A stretch of DNA of 64,000 nucleotides from JAOTVV01 sp041602035 (GTDB taxonomy: Bacteria > Gemmatimonadota > Gemmatimonadetes > Gemmatimonadales > GWC2-71-9): NCBI GenBank assembly GCA_041602035.1, contig JBFIHA010000005.1, forward strand, positions 113,037-177,036, read 5' to 3'. Every line of letters begins with the position of its first letter. Within the stretch, counting starts at the first letter, position 1. Below are positions 35,867 to 44,035 of this stretch, in pieces. A program made the translations under genes and the position numbers. The notes under the pieces are model-generated. The model made no database searches, had not been told where the DNA came from, and saw nothing but the letters and a program-made list of their open reading frames with translations.

Positions 35867-36556
35867 TCATGGGACGACGGCGGCGAGGGCCGCCCGCAGG
35901 GTTCCGGTGAGCAACGGGTCGGAGAACCACAAGCCGTCTGGCTCGTCCGCGTCGAGCCTTGCGATGATCCCGGCGTCGTCCGTGACGAGACCACCAACGT
36001 GGGCCCCAAAGAGCTCGCGGACCTGCCGGGGGATGAGGGTGGCGTGGATCGGGAAGGGCAGGGGAGCTGTGGGATCCCCGACCGCGTAGAGCGTTGTGGG
36101 GCGGTCATTGGCGGCCCGTGCCCGCCAGATGGGTCCCAGGGAGCGCAGCAAATCGGGTGGGCCGAACGACGTCACTGCCGGCGCCCTGACCGCCGTTCGG
36201 AGCGCGAGGGCCTCGAGCTCGGCGCTGCCCCGAAACGGGACGATCGCTGGCTCACCCGCCTGGCTCAACTCCGCCATCGCGCGCTCCAGGCGGTCGAGCT
36301 GGGCCGCCTGCTCTCTGGTGATGTGGGCGAGCAGCGCTGAGGGAGCCACAGCGCGGAAGACTCTGGGGTCGTGCTCAATCTCTACGGCGGCTGCCTTGGC
36401 CACGAGGCCGTTGAGAGCCTGGTAGGCGTTGGCGCGAGCGACCGACATCTGCTTCGCGACGGCATATCCCGAGGAGGGGCCAGACCTGAGAAGCGCCGCA
36501 TAGGCCTGGCTCTCGGTCGGCGTGAAGCCGAAGTCCGTCAGATCCACGGTTTGCAT
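35867..36556 (-). CDS. TrmB-like transcriptional regulator
   Basis: 229 residues. The N-terminal winged helix matches the TrmB type: FGFTPTESQAYAALLRSG, SSGYAVAKQMSVARANAYQAL, then a dimerising helix (HITREQAAQLDRLERAMAEL) and a C-terminal domain resembling the TrmB/PLD-like effector domain (TSFGPPDLLRSLGPIWRARA). The ATG at 36556 abuts a large inverted repeat, suggesting autoregulation. Effector unknown; sugars or other small molecules in relatives. Confidence 0.82.
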   Translation of the reverse strand: MQTVDLTDFGFTPTESQAYAALLRSGPSSGYAVAKQMSVARANAYQALNGLVAKAAAVEIEHDPRVFRAVAPSALLAHITREQAAQLDRLERAMAELSQAGEPAIVPFRGSAELEALALRTAVRAPAVTSFGPPDLLRSLGPIWRARAANDRPTTLYAVGDPTAPLPFPIHATLIPRQVRELFGAHVGGLVTDDAGIIARLDADEPDGLWFSDPLLTGTLRAALAAVVP

Positions 36557-36580
36557 TAGGAGTAGCGCCTGCTACTCCTA
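36557..36580. promoter_or_regulatory. Inverted repeat at the TrmB-like gene start
   Basis: 10-bp perfect arms TAGGAGTAGC and GCTACTCCTA around GCCT, directly adjoining the ATG (36556) of the leftward gene. A further GTAGTAGGA follows on that strand. The arms contain the only Shine-Dalgarno-like GGAG, so it may be both an operator and a translation-blocking hairpin. Confidence 0.7.
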
Positions 36581-36621
36581 TCCTACTACGCTCCACACCG
36601 ATGTACAAGTGTGGGTGCGGA

Positions 36622-37737
36622 TTAGGCGTACTCGATCTCCATGCCGGCGAGCTTTGCGATCAGGGCCAGGCGGAAGGTCACATCGGCGCGCCGCCGCTCG
36701 GCCGTCTTCCCGTCGAGTTCCAGGGGGAACGCGAAGTCGCCGAGCTTGGAGCTGCTGCGCGGAATGGAGCGGAGGTTCTTCGGGCTCCACACTCCCTCCG
36801 AATCACAGTCGCGGTACAACCGTGCAAGAATCCGTTGACCGGTGCCCGACGATTCGAGGGCGCCCATCCGGACGAGGAGCTCGATCCAATGGAGGGCGAA
36901 GGGCAGATCCTTCGGGTTGCCAGCCGAGTCCGCCTTCAGTGGGTCGCCCAAAAAATGGTACGTCGGCTGGATCACTTTGCGGCCCGCGAGGATCACCCAC
37001 GTACGCTTTGTCGCGCTCTGCCCAAGGTAGTGACCCAGTCGCTCGACAAACCCCGCTCGCTCCCGGCGCATGCTCGGCATGTAAGCCACGATGGTTACCG
37101 CGAACAGGCTCGGTGGATGCGCTTCCGGGTGCAAGATGTTGCGCGACCCCTTACGGATAACGGGCTTCTCCGACAGTTCGCTCCGCAAGTGGCGGGAGAT
37201 GCTGCTGGCGACGCGATGGGCCGCGCCGCGCACGCGCGGGTCGCCGATATGACCCGCATGACATAGGGCCGCGGTCGCTCCCTCCCGCAGGAACTCTCGA
37301 GCCCACAGTGCGAGGGTCGGGTTTGTTTTGGCGCTTTTCTGGTATTCGAACAGCAGCCCTGGGTCGGAATCGCGCGAAAGCAGGCGGTACAGGGTCCGTT
37401 CGGCGAGCCGGAGCGCTCGGTCATCATTCGGGAGACCGAGCTCGATCAAGTGTCGGTATTGCGCCACTGTCCCGACATCACCAAGACCCTGTGACTTCGA
37501 TGCCGCTAGCCCGAGGATGTTCTTGCCCCAGACCCCTGAGGGTTTCTGCTTCCGGACGGTCTGCGTAACTCTTTTGTACTGAAAGAGTTCGTTCCTCAGG
37601 AGGTCGATGTCGGCTTGGCTGGCCGAACCGGGCGGGAGGATCTCACGGACCGTCCTCCAGCGGATTGGGGCACAAGCATGCTGGCGAAGCCAGGTGACCG
37701 GGATTCGGTGAGCAGTGGGCAGCTCCAGGGGGCGCAC
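36622..37737 (-). CDS. Uncharacterised 371-residue protein
   Basis: No family recognised with confidence. All-helical composition with repeated helix pairs (GTVAQYRHLIELGLPNDDRA, TLYRLLSRDSDPGLLFEYQK, ALWAREFLREGATAALCHAG) and SGVWGKNILGL suggests an alpha/alpha-toroid or HEAT-like fold such as seen in terpene-cyclase/prenyltransferase-like proteins. This is only a fold guess. An in-frame TAA two codons before GTG 37737 fixes the 5' limit; AAGGAG sits so close to that GTG that a CTG at 37728 could be the real start. T-rich codons (for example around 37320) look less GC-rich than the neighbours. Confidence 0.65.
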   Translation of the reverse strand: MRPLELPTAHRIPVTWLRQHACAPIRWRTVREILPPGSASQADIDLLRNELFQYKRVTQTVRKQKPSGVWGKNILGLAASKSQGLGDVGTVAQYRHLIELGLPNDDRALRLAERTLYRLLSRDSDPGLLFEYQKSAKTNPTLALWAREFLREGATAALCHAGHIGDPRVRGAAHRVASSISRHLRSELSEKPVIRKGSRNILHPEAHPPSLFAVTIVAYMPSMRRERAGFVERLGHYLGQSATKRTWVILAGRKVIQPTYHFLGDPLKADSAGNPKDLPFALHWIELLVRMGALESSGTGQRILARLYRDCDSEGVWSPKNLRSIPRSSSKLGDFAFPLELDGKTAERRRADVTFRLALIAKLAGMEIEYA

Positions 37738-37817
37738 TCCTTAGAAAGAGCCGGAGCCGAAAGCGGCGCGCGAGAACATACCCAAGTTGGCGCCGTTCGG
37801 CCAGTACTCTCCCTCGG

Positions 37818-39518
37818 TCAGCGGACGGGTCTCCGGGGAGTCGAGCGCAGCCGCCGCAGCTCCAGGCGCTCGCCTGCTGCTCGGAACTCCGCTTCTGGCT
37901 TCCACTTAGGATAGGTGCTGGCGGTTGCCAATGCCCACACCAGCCGAACGGCGACCCGGACCTGCTCGTAGAGCCCGTCGTAGCGCGTCTCCTGATTCAC
38001 GGCATCGGAGGGCCGGTGAAACCGGCGGGCCAGGTACTCGGTCTCCCGCTCCACCCCCCACGACTCCGCCCGGTCCCGATACAGCCATCCAGCTCGGAGC
38101 GTCAATCCCGGAATCCCCGCCCGAGCGAAAGACAATGGGTCGAGGGAATACACCTCGGATGCCAATCCCGATGCAGACGCGGACATCGTCATGCCCTCCG
38201 CGCCGGCGGCCTGCCGCAGCACGGCATCGAGGTTCGACTCATCCGCCCCCAAGCCAATCACGTCCTGCACCCGTCCACGCAGGTTTGCCCGATCGAAGTT
38301 GACGATGGCGACGATACGTTCGGCCGGAATCACCGTTCGGCGGAGGAACTCCTCGCTGCCGAGACGCCCACTCTCGGTGGCCGTCGTGGCGAGGAATAGG
38401 ATCGAACGTCGCAGACCGCCGCTGCCCGCGACCAGTCCTCGTGCAACACCCAGCATGGCGGCGGTGCCAGAGGCATTGTCCTCCGCCCCGTTGTGCACCG
38501 AGTCGGCACCGACAGGGATCCCGATGCCGAGGTGATCGTAGTGCGCCGAGACCACCACGACCTCGCTCGTGGCAATTGTGTCGGTGCCGGGCAGCAGGGC
38601 GAGCACGTTTGCAGCCGTGGTCTCGCGAACGCGATTGCGTACGTTGATGACGCCGTGGGCGCCGAGTGAGATCGGTCGGAAGCTACGTTGGGCCGCTCGC
38701 CGTGCCATCAGGTCGAAGTCTCGCCCCGCACTTTCCGTGATGCGCTTCACCGCCTGTTCGGTGAGCCACGCCGCGACGCGCAGTGTCGTCGTCGCCGGAC
38801 CGGATCGCCGCACTCGCTCACCACCCCAGGTATGGACGATCGCCTCCCACCCCATCGAGGCATTGGTGTTCCGGTGGATGAGCACCGCTCCGCGGGCGCC
38901 GACGCGGGCAGCCTGGTCGAGCTTGTAGTCGACGCTTCCATAGTATGAGCCACGCTGGCCGCGGAAGAGCATGGTGTCCTGCAGTCCGGGGTCGCCAACG
39001 AGAAACACCAAGATCCTGCCGGCCACCGGAACGTCCTTGTAGTCGTCCCATCCCAACTCCGGCGCATCGATACCGTAGCCCACAAAGACGAGGTCGCCGT
39101 CCACCGCGGTCGCGTTCTCGCTTTGCTCGCTCCACGCGACGAAGTCGGTCCCGATCTCCAAACTGGTGGTTCCGCTCTGCCGGCCCACCACGAACGAGGC
39201 TCGGGGTGTCAGCGCCACGAGGTTGAGCCGCTGGAAGTAGCCGCCATCGTCGCCGGTGGGGCGGAGCCCGAGGGCCTGAAGCCGAGCGGCGATGAAGCGC
39301 GCTGCCACGTCGCCTCCGGAGGTCCCGGGCGCCCGCCCTCCGAGAACGTCGTCGGCAAGGAACTGCACATCGGCGGCCAGCTCAGCCTCGCGCGGTGCAG
39401 CAAGCGCCTGCGCCAGTGGCGTTCCAACCTGCGTCGATCCTTGGGCCGTGATCGGCTGTGAGCTCAACGCGAAGAGGACGACCGCGAGGATCCAGACTCT
39501 GCTCGCGAGAGAATCCAT
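37818..39518 (-). CDS. Secreted M28-family metallopeptidase with PA domain
   Basis: 566 residues with a cleavable signal peptide (WILAVVLFALSSQPITAQG). A PA domain insert spans roughly 120-290 (VFVGYGIDAPELGWDDYKDV is typical). The M28 zinc ligands follow: His in VVVSAHYDHLG, Asp in NGAEDNASGTA, catalytic Glu pair in SGRLGSEEFLRR, Asp in VNFDRANLRG, and His in FHRPSDAVN. Likely aminopeptidase acting outside the cytoplasm. ATG 39518 is used because it begins the signal peptide; the GTG at 39545 overlaps the upstream gene. Same strand as the propeller-like gene upstream (gap 14 bp). Confidence 0.9.
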   Translation of the reverse strand: MDSLASRVWILAVVLFALSSQPITAQGSTQVGTPLAQALAAPREAELAADVQFLADDVLGGRAPGTSGGDVAARFIAARLQALGLRPTGDDGGYFQRLNLVALTPRASFVVGRQSGTTSLEIGTDFVAWSEQSENATAVDGDLVFVGYGIDAPELGWDDYKDVPVAGRILVFLVGDPGLQDTMLFRGQRGSYYGSVDYKLDQAARVGARGAVLIHRNTNASMGWEAIVHTWGGERVRRSGPATTTLRVAAWLTEQAVKRITESAGRDFDLMARRAAQRSFRPISLGAHGVINVRNRVRETTAANVLALLPGTDTIATSEVVVVSAHYDHLGIGIPVGADSVHNGAEDNASGTAAMLGVARGLVAGSGGLRRSILFLATTATESGRLGSEEFLRRTVIPAERIVAIVNFDRANLRGRVQDVIGLGADESNLDAVLRQAAGAEGMTMSASASGLASEVYSLDPLSFARAGIPGLTLRAGWLYRDRAESWGVERETEYLARRFHRPSDAVNQETRYDGLYEQVRVAVRLVWALATASTYPKWKPEAEFRAAGERLELRRLRSTPRRPVR

Positions 39519-39532
39519 CGACACCTGTCCGT

Positions 39533-40435
39533 TCACGGGTTGCACCGCACGACGGATATCCGGCCAAGGCGGCCGAACACCGACTCACTCGTGAGCACGA
39601 GCGTCGCCTCATCGAGGAAATCCACGGCCTCTCCCTGTTCCCACCCGCCGAGCCAGCATCCGCCCATCGGTGTGACGCGTTCCTCATCGAGGGTGAAATA
39701 CAGGATTTCACCGTAGGTCCGAAGGACGAGGCGGGTGCCGTCCGGCGACACCGCGGCCCCGGTCACCTGATGGCCAATTGCGCGCTGGTGCGCGGTGTCG
39801 AGGCTGAGCCACGGTGCGAGCCGCAACGATCCGGACTCGAGGTCGTCGCGCATGACTCGATACAGGGCAATGGGTCCCGACCGGCCTTTGGTTGCGAGGA
39901 TGAGCATTCCCGTGGGCGTGATCGCGAGGGCTTCGACGTCGTGCGGGCCGTCCTGGTAACGCAGGGTGAGCGTGCGAGCCTCGACAACGCCTCGGCCCCC
40001 TTCCACGGACAGATCGCGCGGCTCGGGGATGATGTAGACGTGCACGTTTCCGCGACGTCGCAGGTTGTCGCCGGTGTCACCGACATACAAGCAGGGCTCG
40101 TCGGATTGGGGGCACGGTCCGAGCGCAATATCCTCCCAGTCTATCGCGTCGGCGTTTCGAACAGCGAACCGCGCGAGCAGGGTGCCATTCATGGAAACGG
40201 CATAAAGCAGCGGTCCGTCGCCGGAGTCGTTGTGGGTCCAGAGCACCCCTGCGTGCTGCCGGCTCACGGCCACTCCGGAGCTTTCGGTAATGGGTGGCCG
40301 CAGCGTTCCGACGGTCTCGACCGACTCCGGCAGAGGTGCCTGTGCGACGACCAGCCGAGCCGGGCACCACACAAAGCCGCTCACCAGGACGGCAAGTGCC
40401 CACCTCTGAACTCGCACCAGCATGGCTCGTCGCAT
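39533..40435 (-). CDS. Secreted beta-propeller-like protein
   Basis: 300 residues with signal peptide (LAVLVSGFVWCPARLVVAQA). The mature part has repeated blade-like segments: ESSGVAVSRQHAGVLWTHND, WEDIALGPCPQSDEPCLYVG DTGDN, HDVEALAITPTGMLILATKG and AAVSPDGTRLVLRTYGEILY. This pattern is that of SMP-30/phytase-esterase-like propellers; no catalytic call is possible. ATG 40435 (GGAG very close) or ATG 40423 are alternatives; the longer frame to 40498 overlaps the divergent aconitase start. Probably co-transcribed with the M28 peptidase. Confidence 0.75.
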   Translation of the reverse strand: MRRAMLVRVQRWALAVLVSGFVWCPARLVVAQAPLPESVETVGTLRPPITESSGVAVSRQHAGVLWTHNDSGDGPLLYAVSMNGTLLARFAVRNADAIDWEDIALGPCPQSDEPCLYVGDTGDNLRRRGNVHVYIIPEPRDLSVEGGRGVVEARTLTLRYQDGPHDVEALAITPTGMLILATKGRSGPIALYRVMRDDLESGSLRLAPWLSLDTAHQRAIGHQVTGAAVSPDGTRLVLRTYGEILYFTLDEERVTPMGGCWLGGWEQGEAVDFLDEATLVLTSESVFGRLGRISVVRCNP

Positions 40436-40497
40436 CTCTCCAATTGTACTTGGGCGCTTGCCTGACGGAAACGGAACGGCCAACTTTCGAGGCCCCA

Positions 40498-42540
40498 ATG
40501 ATCGACAGTCTCACCACCCGACCGATTGCCAAGCGACCTGACCGAGTACGTCTCGACGGTCGCGTGCTGTTGCTCGTCGATGATGCTGACCTGATTCGGC
40601 GTCAACTCGATGGCGAGGATCTGTCTTGGCCAGTGTCGGTCGCATTGCGCGACAACATCTCGACCGATGAAATCACGCCGGCCTACATCTGCTACTACTA
40701 TGACGACACCCTCGGAGATTTCCCGTATCTCGGGCTCCAGGCTGGCGGGGAATTCCCGATCACGCGCGGCAGTGTGAAAGCCGGAGGTTTCGTGTGCTCG
40801 GTGAGCGGCAAGCGTCGTGGCAAAGGGTCGTCGCGAGAGCAGTCGCCCTATGCCGAAATGTGTGCAGGTATTCGGCTCGTCATCGCCGAGAACATCGAGC
40901 GCATCTACCGAGAAAACTGCCAGAATCTCGGAATCCTCACCAGCACGGACTTCTCCCTCGTCGATCGCCTGCGCCAGGGGGACGACCTCCCATTGGAGAT
41001 GTTCACCGAGGGTGAAGGGGAGATCACTCGGGGTATCATCGAGTTTGGCGGACTGTTTCAGTACAACGTGGCCCGGATGCAGGGGACCGTGTCGGTTCCT
41101 CCAGTCACCACGCCCCACCGCCCGCTGACCCTCGCCGAAAAGATCATCGCCCGGCACTGGGTCACCGATCTGGCCCGGAACGAGGTCGGTGTGGTGGCGG
41201 TCGCTCCGGGCGATGAGGGGTTCGTTCGAACCGACATCCGCTTCAGCCATGAGTACGTCACTCCCATGGCGGCGATCTTCTGGCGGGATTTGGTGGGAGA
41301 ACACGAGCGGATCGTCGATCCCGAGTCCGTGTTCCTGTTTCGCGATCATCTCACGTTCCTCGAGCTCGCCATGACGGAGGAGCGTAAGGCGCAGGGGTTG
41401 TTGGACGTCGCGCTCGAGCTCAAGGCTCAGCAGGAAGCGTTCGCGGCCCGGCAGGGGGTGAGACTGTACGGCGAGTTGCCTCGCCTCGGACCGGGAATGA
41501 ACGTCCAGGGATCCGAAGCCATCTGCCATTCGAAGATCCTCGAACAGCACGCCCTGCCTGGCCACCTGATCATCGGTTCTGACTCGCACACGCCGCATGC
41601 GGGCGCCATCGGTGCCGTCGCATTCGGTGTCGGCACGACCGCGATCTTCAATTCATGGCTCACGAAGGACGTGAGGATCACGGTGCCACCGTCGGTACTG
41701 GTCCGCGTCAGCGGCCGCAAGCCGGCGAACGTGACGGCAAAGGACTTCATGCTTCAGGTGCTGCGGCAACCGTACGTGAAGAACGGTCATGCCATCGGGA
41801 AGATCGTGGAGTATGCCGGTGAGGCAGTCGAGGCCCTCTCAATCGACGAGCGGGCGACCATGACGAACATGGCCGCCGAGGTAGGCGCGTTCACGGGTAT
41901 CGTCCGGCCGGACGAGAAGGCGGTGGAGTTTCTGGTGCGGGAACGGGGCTTGGATGCCTCCACGGTACGCCGGAGTCTCGAGGGATTGTACACAGACACT
42001 GGAGCGCAGTTCGAGACGGTTATCGAGATCGACGCAGACACGCTGGAACCGATGGTCGCCTTGCCTGGGGATCCGGGCAACGGACTGTTCATCAACGAGC
42101 TCGGCGCTGCCGTGAAAATCGATATCGCGTACGCGGGGTCCTGCACGGCAGGGAAGAAATCGGATATGGACATGTACGCGCGAGTCTTTCGGGAGGCGGT
42201 CGATCGCGGTGCGCACGTCCACCCGGACGTGAAGTGCTACATCCAATGTGGGTCGCAGGAAGTGAAGCGCTACTGTGACGAGCTTGGCTACCTCGAGATC
42301 TTCCGCGCGGTCGGCGCGGAGTTCATCGAGCCGTCATGTGGCGCCTGCATCAATGCCGGGCCGGGCGTTTCGTACGATCGCGCGACGGTGACGGTGAGTG
42401 CGATCAACCGTAACTTCCCCGGACGGTCGGGTCCGGGCCAGCTGTATCTAGCGAGTCCGTACACGACGGCGGCGAGCGCCATTGCGGGGTTCATCACCGC
42501 GTGGCAACCCACCTCGACCAGCGCCAGCGTGGGCGCCTGA
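40498..42540 (+). CDS. Aconitase/isopropylmalate isomerase-family hydratase, swivel domain first
   Basis: 680-residue [4Fe-4S] hydro-lyase. Unusually, the swivel (LeuD-like) domain is N-terminal: RDNISTDEITPAY near residue 53 and KGSSREQSPYAEMCAG near 108; then the catalytic LeuC-like part: FIGSDSHTPHA-type motif (IIGSDSHTPHAGAIGAVAFG), cluster cysteines in GSCTAGKKSDMD and PSCGACINAGPG, and NRNFPGRSGPGQLYLASP. AcnA has the swivel at the C-terminus; AcnB has it early but with an extra HEAT-like domain, which is absent here. So substrate (citrate, isopropylmalate, homocitrate or other) is open. ATG 40498 chosen by the start of similarity. Confidence 0.85.
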   Translation: MIDSLTTRPIAKRPDRVRLDGRVLLLVDDADLIRRQLDGEDLSWPVSVALRDNISTDEITPAYICYYYDDTLGDFPYLGLQAGGEFPITRGSVKAGGFVCSVSGKRRGKGSSREQSPYAEMCAGIRLVIAENIERIYRENCQNLGILTSTDFSLVDRLRQGDDLPLEMFTEGEGEITRGIIEFGGLFQYNVARMQGTVSVPPVTTPHRPLTLAEKIIARHWVTDLARNEVGVVAVAPGDEGFVRTDIRFSHEYVTPMAAIFWRDLVGEHERIVDPESVFLFRDHLTFLELAMTEERKAQGLLDVALELKAQQEAFAARQGVRLYGELPRLGPGMNVQGSEAICHSKILEQHALPGHLIIGSDSHTPHAGAIGAVAFGVGTTAIFNSWLTKDVRITVPPSVLVRVSGRKPANVTAKDFMLQVLRQPYVKNGHAIGKIVEYAGEAVEALSIDERATMTNMAAEVGAFTGIVRPDEKAVEFLVRERGLDASTVRRSLEGLYTDTGAQFETVIEIDADTLEPMVALPGDPGNGLFINELGAAVKIDIAYAGSCTAGKKSDMDMYARVFREAVDRGAHVHPDVKCYIQCGSQEVKRYCDELGYLEIFRAVGAEFIEPSCGACINAGPGVSYDRATVTVSAINRNFPGRSGPGQLYLASPYTTAASAIAGFITAWQPTSTSASVGA

Positions 42541-42561
42541 TCGGCCAAGGGATGCGCGTTC

Positions 42562-42580
42562 GGCGGCCCGCCCGGCCGCC
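42562..42580. terminator. Hairpin between convergent genes
   Basis: Perfect 7-bp stem GGCGGCC/GGCCGCC with a CGCCC loop fills the 40-bp gap between the convergent aconitase-family and DUF4015 genes. No T-run on either side; possible bidirectional, Rho-assisted end. Confidence 0.4.
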
Positions 42581-43942
42581 CTAGCGAACTTGTTCAGGCG
42601 TGGCAGCCTCGTCCGTCCGGAGCGAAGAGCGGGTACTGGGGCGCAGCGCGCCCGGGGGATACACCCCGCGGGCATTCCAGAGCACCCAGTCGGTGAGTCC
42701 GAGATCCTCGACGGCCTGGATCTGTGCCCGCACCTCCGCTGCCGAGTAGCGCACCCGATAGATCGTGAACGCCTGCAGGTAAGGCCGAATGCGCGCCGGC
42801 CGCGCTAAGCCCCGTGATCGGGTAATCGCGTCCTCGAGTGCTCGGCGCACCACGACATAGGGCTCCGTATTGGGATTCCGGATCCCGAAGAATCCACGGG
42901 CGTAGTGGCTGGGGTACACCATCGGCAGAATCACGTCCGCGGCGCTGGCAAGGTCCTCCCACACCTGACCAATCCCGAGGTCTCCACGGGCGCTCGCGGT
43001 GAGCCCGAACACGTCGAGCGTGAACGGAACATCCAACTGCGCGACGCGGCGCTGAAGCAGTTGGACGTTGCGCCTGATGGCGTCTCGCTTGCTCTCGCCC
43101 GGGCGCCGGGCCGGATACGCGGTGCGCTCGAGTCGGTGCGGTGGCTCGTCCGGGAACCGCACGTAGTCGAACTGGATCTCTCGGAACCCCATGAGGACCG
43201 CTTCCGCAGCAAGCTCAGCGGCGTAGATCCAGACGGAGTCGTTGTAGGCGTCGACCCAGGGCTCGCCGAGTCCGTCGTGCCACAGGCCTCCCCCCGAATC
43301 GTGAATCGCCCAGGACGGTTTCCGACGCGCGAGCAGCGGGTCGCGAGCGACGACGATTCGGGCGATCGCGTGAATACCCCGGGTCTCGAGTTGGGCGAGG
43401 CGCGGTCGTGGGTCGGCGATGCGCAACACACCGTTCGCGCCGATGTACTCCGCGGTCGGGACACTCGAGCGATAGGTCAGGAAACCGGTTGCGTCTTTGA
43501 CGTCGATGACGACTGCATTGACCTCCGTGCTGTCCACGAGAGCCAAGATGTCGTAGAAGCGACTGGAGCTGAAAACCCACCCGTTGACGTACAGGCCTCG
43601 CACCACCGCCGGTGGCCGCCCGTACGGAGGGGGGGGCACTGGGATCGTCGCTGCCGTTCCCGACTGCACGGACTCGGCGTAGTCCGGCGTCCGCGATGCA
43701 TGATGGGGGTGCCACGGCTCGCGGCGCTGCTCCGGAGGCTCGGGTACCCTGATACGCGCGAGGGGAGGCCGGATGAGATCGAGCACGTAGTCCGGTGGAG
43801 GACCGACATGATGCGGCGGCTGGAGCCATGTCGAGTCATCTGGGTACTGGGCGTGACCAGTCCCACCGACCAGCAACACGGCGCCCATGATCCAAACCAC
43901 GGAAACTCGGTTCATCAGCCGCAAATCCGGACCTCGGTTCAT
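42581..43942 (-). CDS. Secreted DUF4015 glycoside hydrolase-like protein
   Basis: 453 residues with signal peptide (VWIMGAVLLVGGTGHAQ) and a Pro-rich linker. From about residue 110 it matches the putative glycoside hydrolase family DUF4015 (TIM-barrel): GLYVNGWVFSSSRFYDILAL, NAVVIDVKDATGFLTY, IVVARDPLLA, QFDYVRFPDE and VILPMVYPSHYARGFFG. The YVRFPDE segment is the conserved barrel core. Substrate unknown. ATG 43942; an internal ATG at 43915 (MNRVSVVWIM) is an equally good signal-peptide start. Confidence 0.87.
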   Translation of the reverse strand: MNRGPDLRLMNRVSVVWIMGAVLLVGGTGHAQYPDDSTWLQPPHHVGPPPDYVLDLIRPPLARIRVPEPPEQRREPWHPHHASRTPDYAESVQSGTAATIPVPPPPYGRPPAVVRGLYVNGWVFSSSRFYDILALVDSTEVNAVVIDVKDATGFLTYRSSVPTAEYIGANGVLRIADPRPRLAQLETRGIHAIARIVVARDPLLARRKPSWAIHDSGGGLWHDGLGEPWVDAYNDSVWIYAAELAAEAVLMGFREIQFDYVRFPDEPPHRLERTAYPARRPGESKRDAIRRNVQLLQRRVAQLDVPFTLDVFGLTASARGDLGIGQVWEDLASAADVILPMVYPSHYARGFFGIRNPNTEPYVVVRRALEDAITRSRGLARPARIRPYLQAFTIYRVRYSAAEVRAQIQAVEDLGLTDWVLWNARGVYPPGALRPSTRSSLRTDEAATPEQVR

Positions 43943-44035
43943 GCTCAGGTCGATCCGCTACGTGAGACACCACGAGACGACGTGGGAAGCCCACGCCGTC
44001 TCGTCGCCGCACGAGATTCGGAGGGCGTAACCGGC

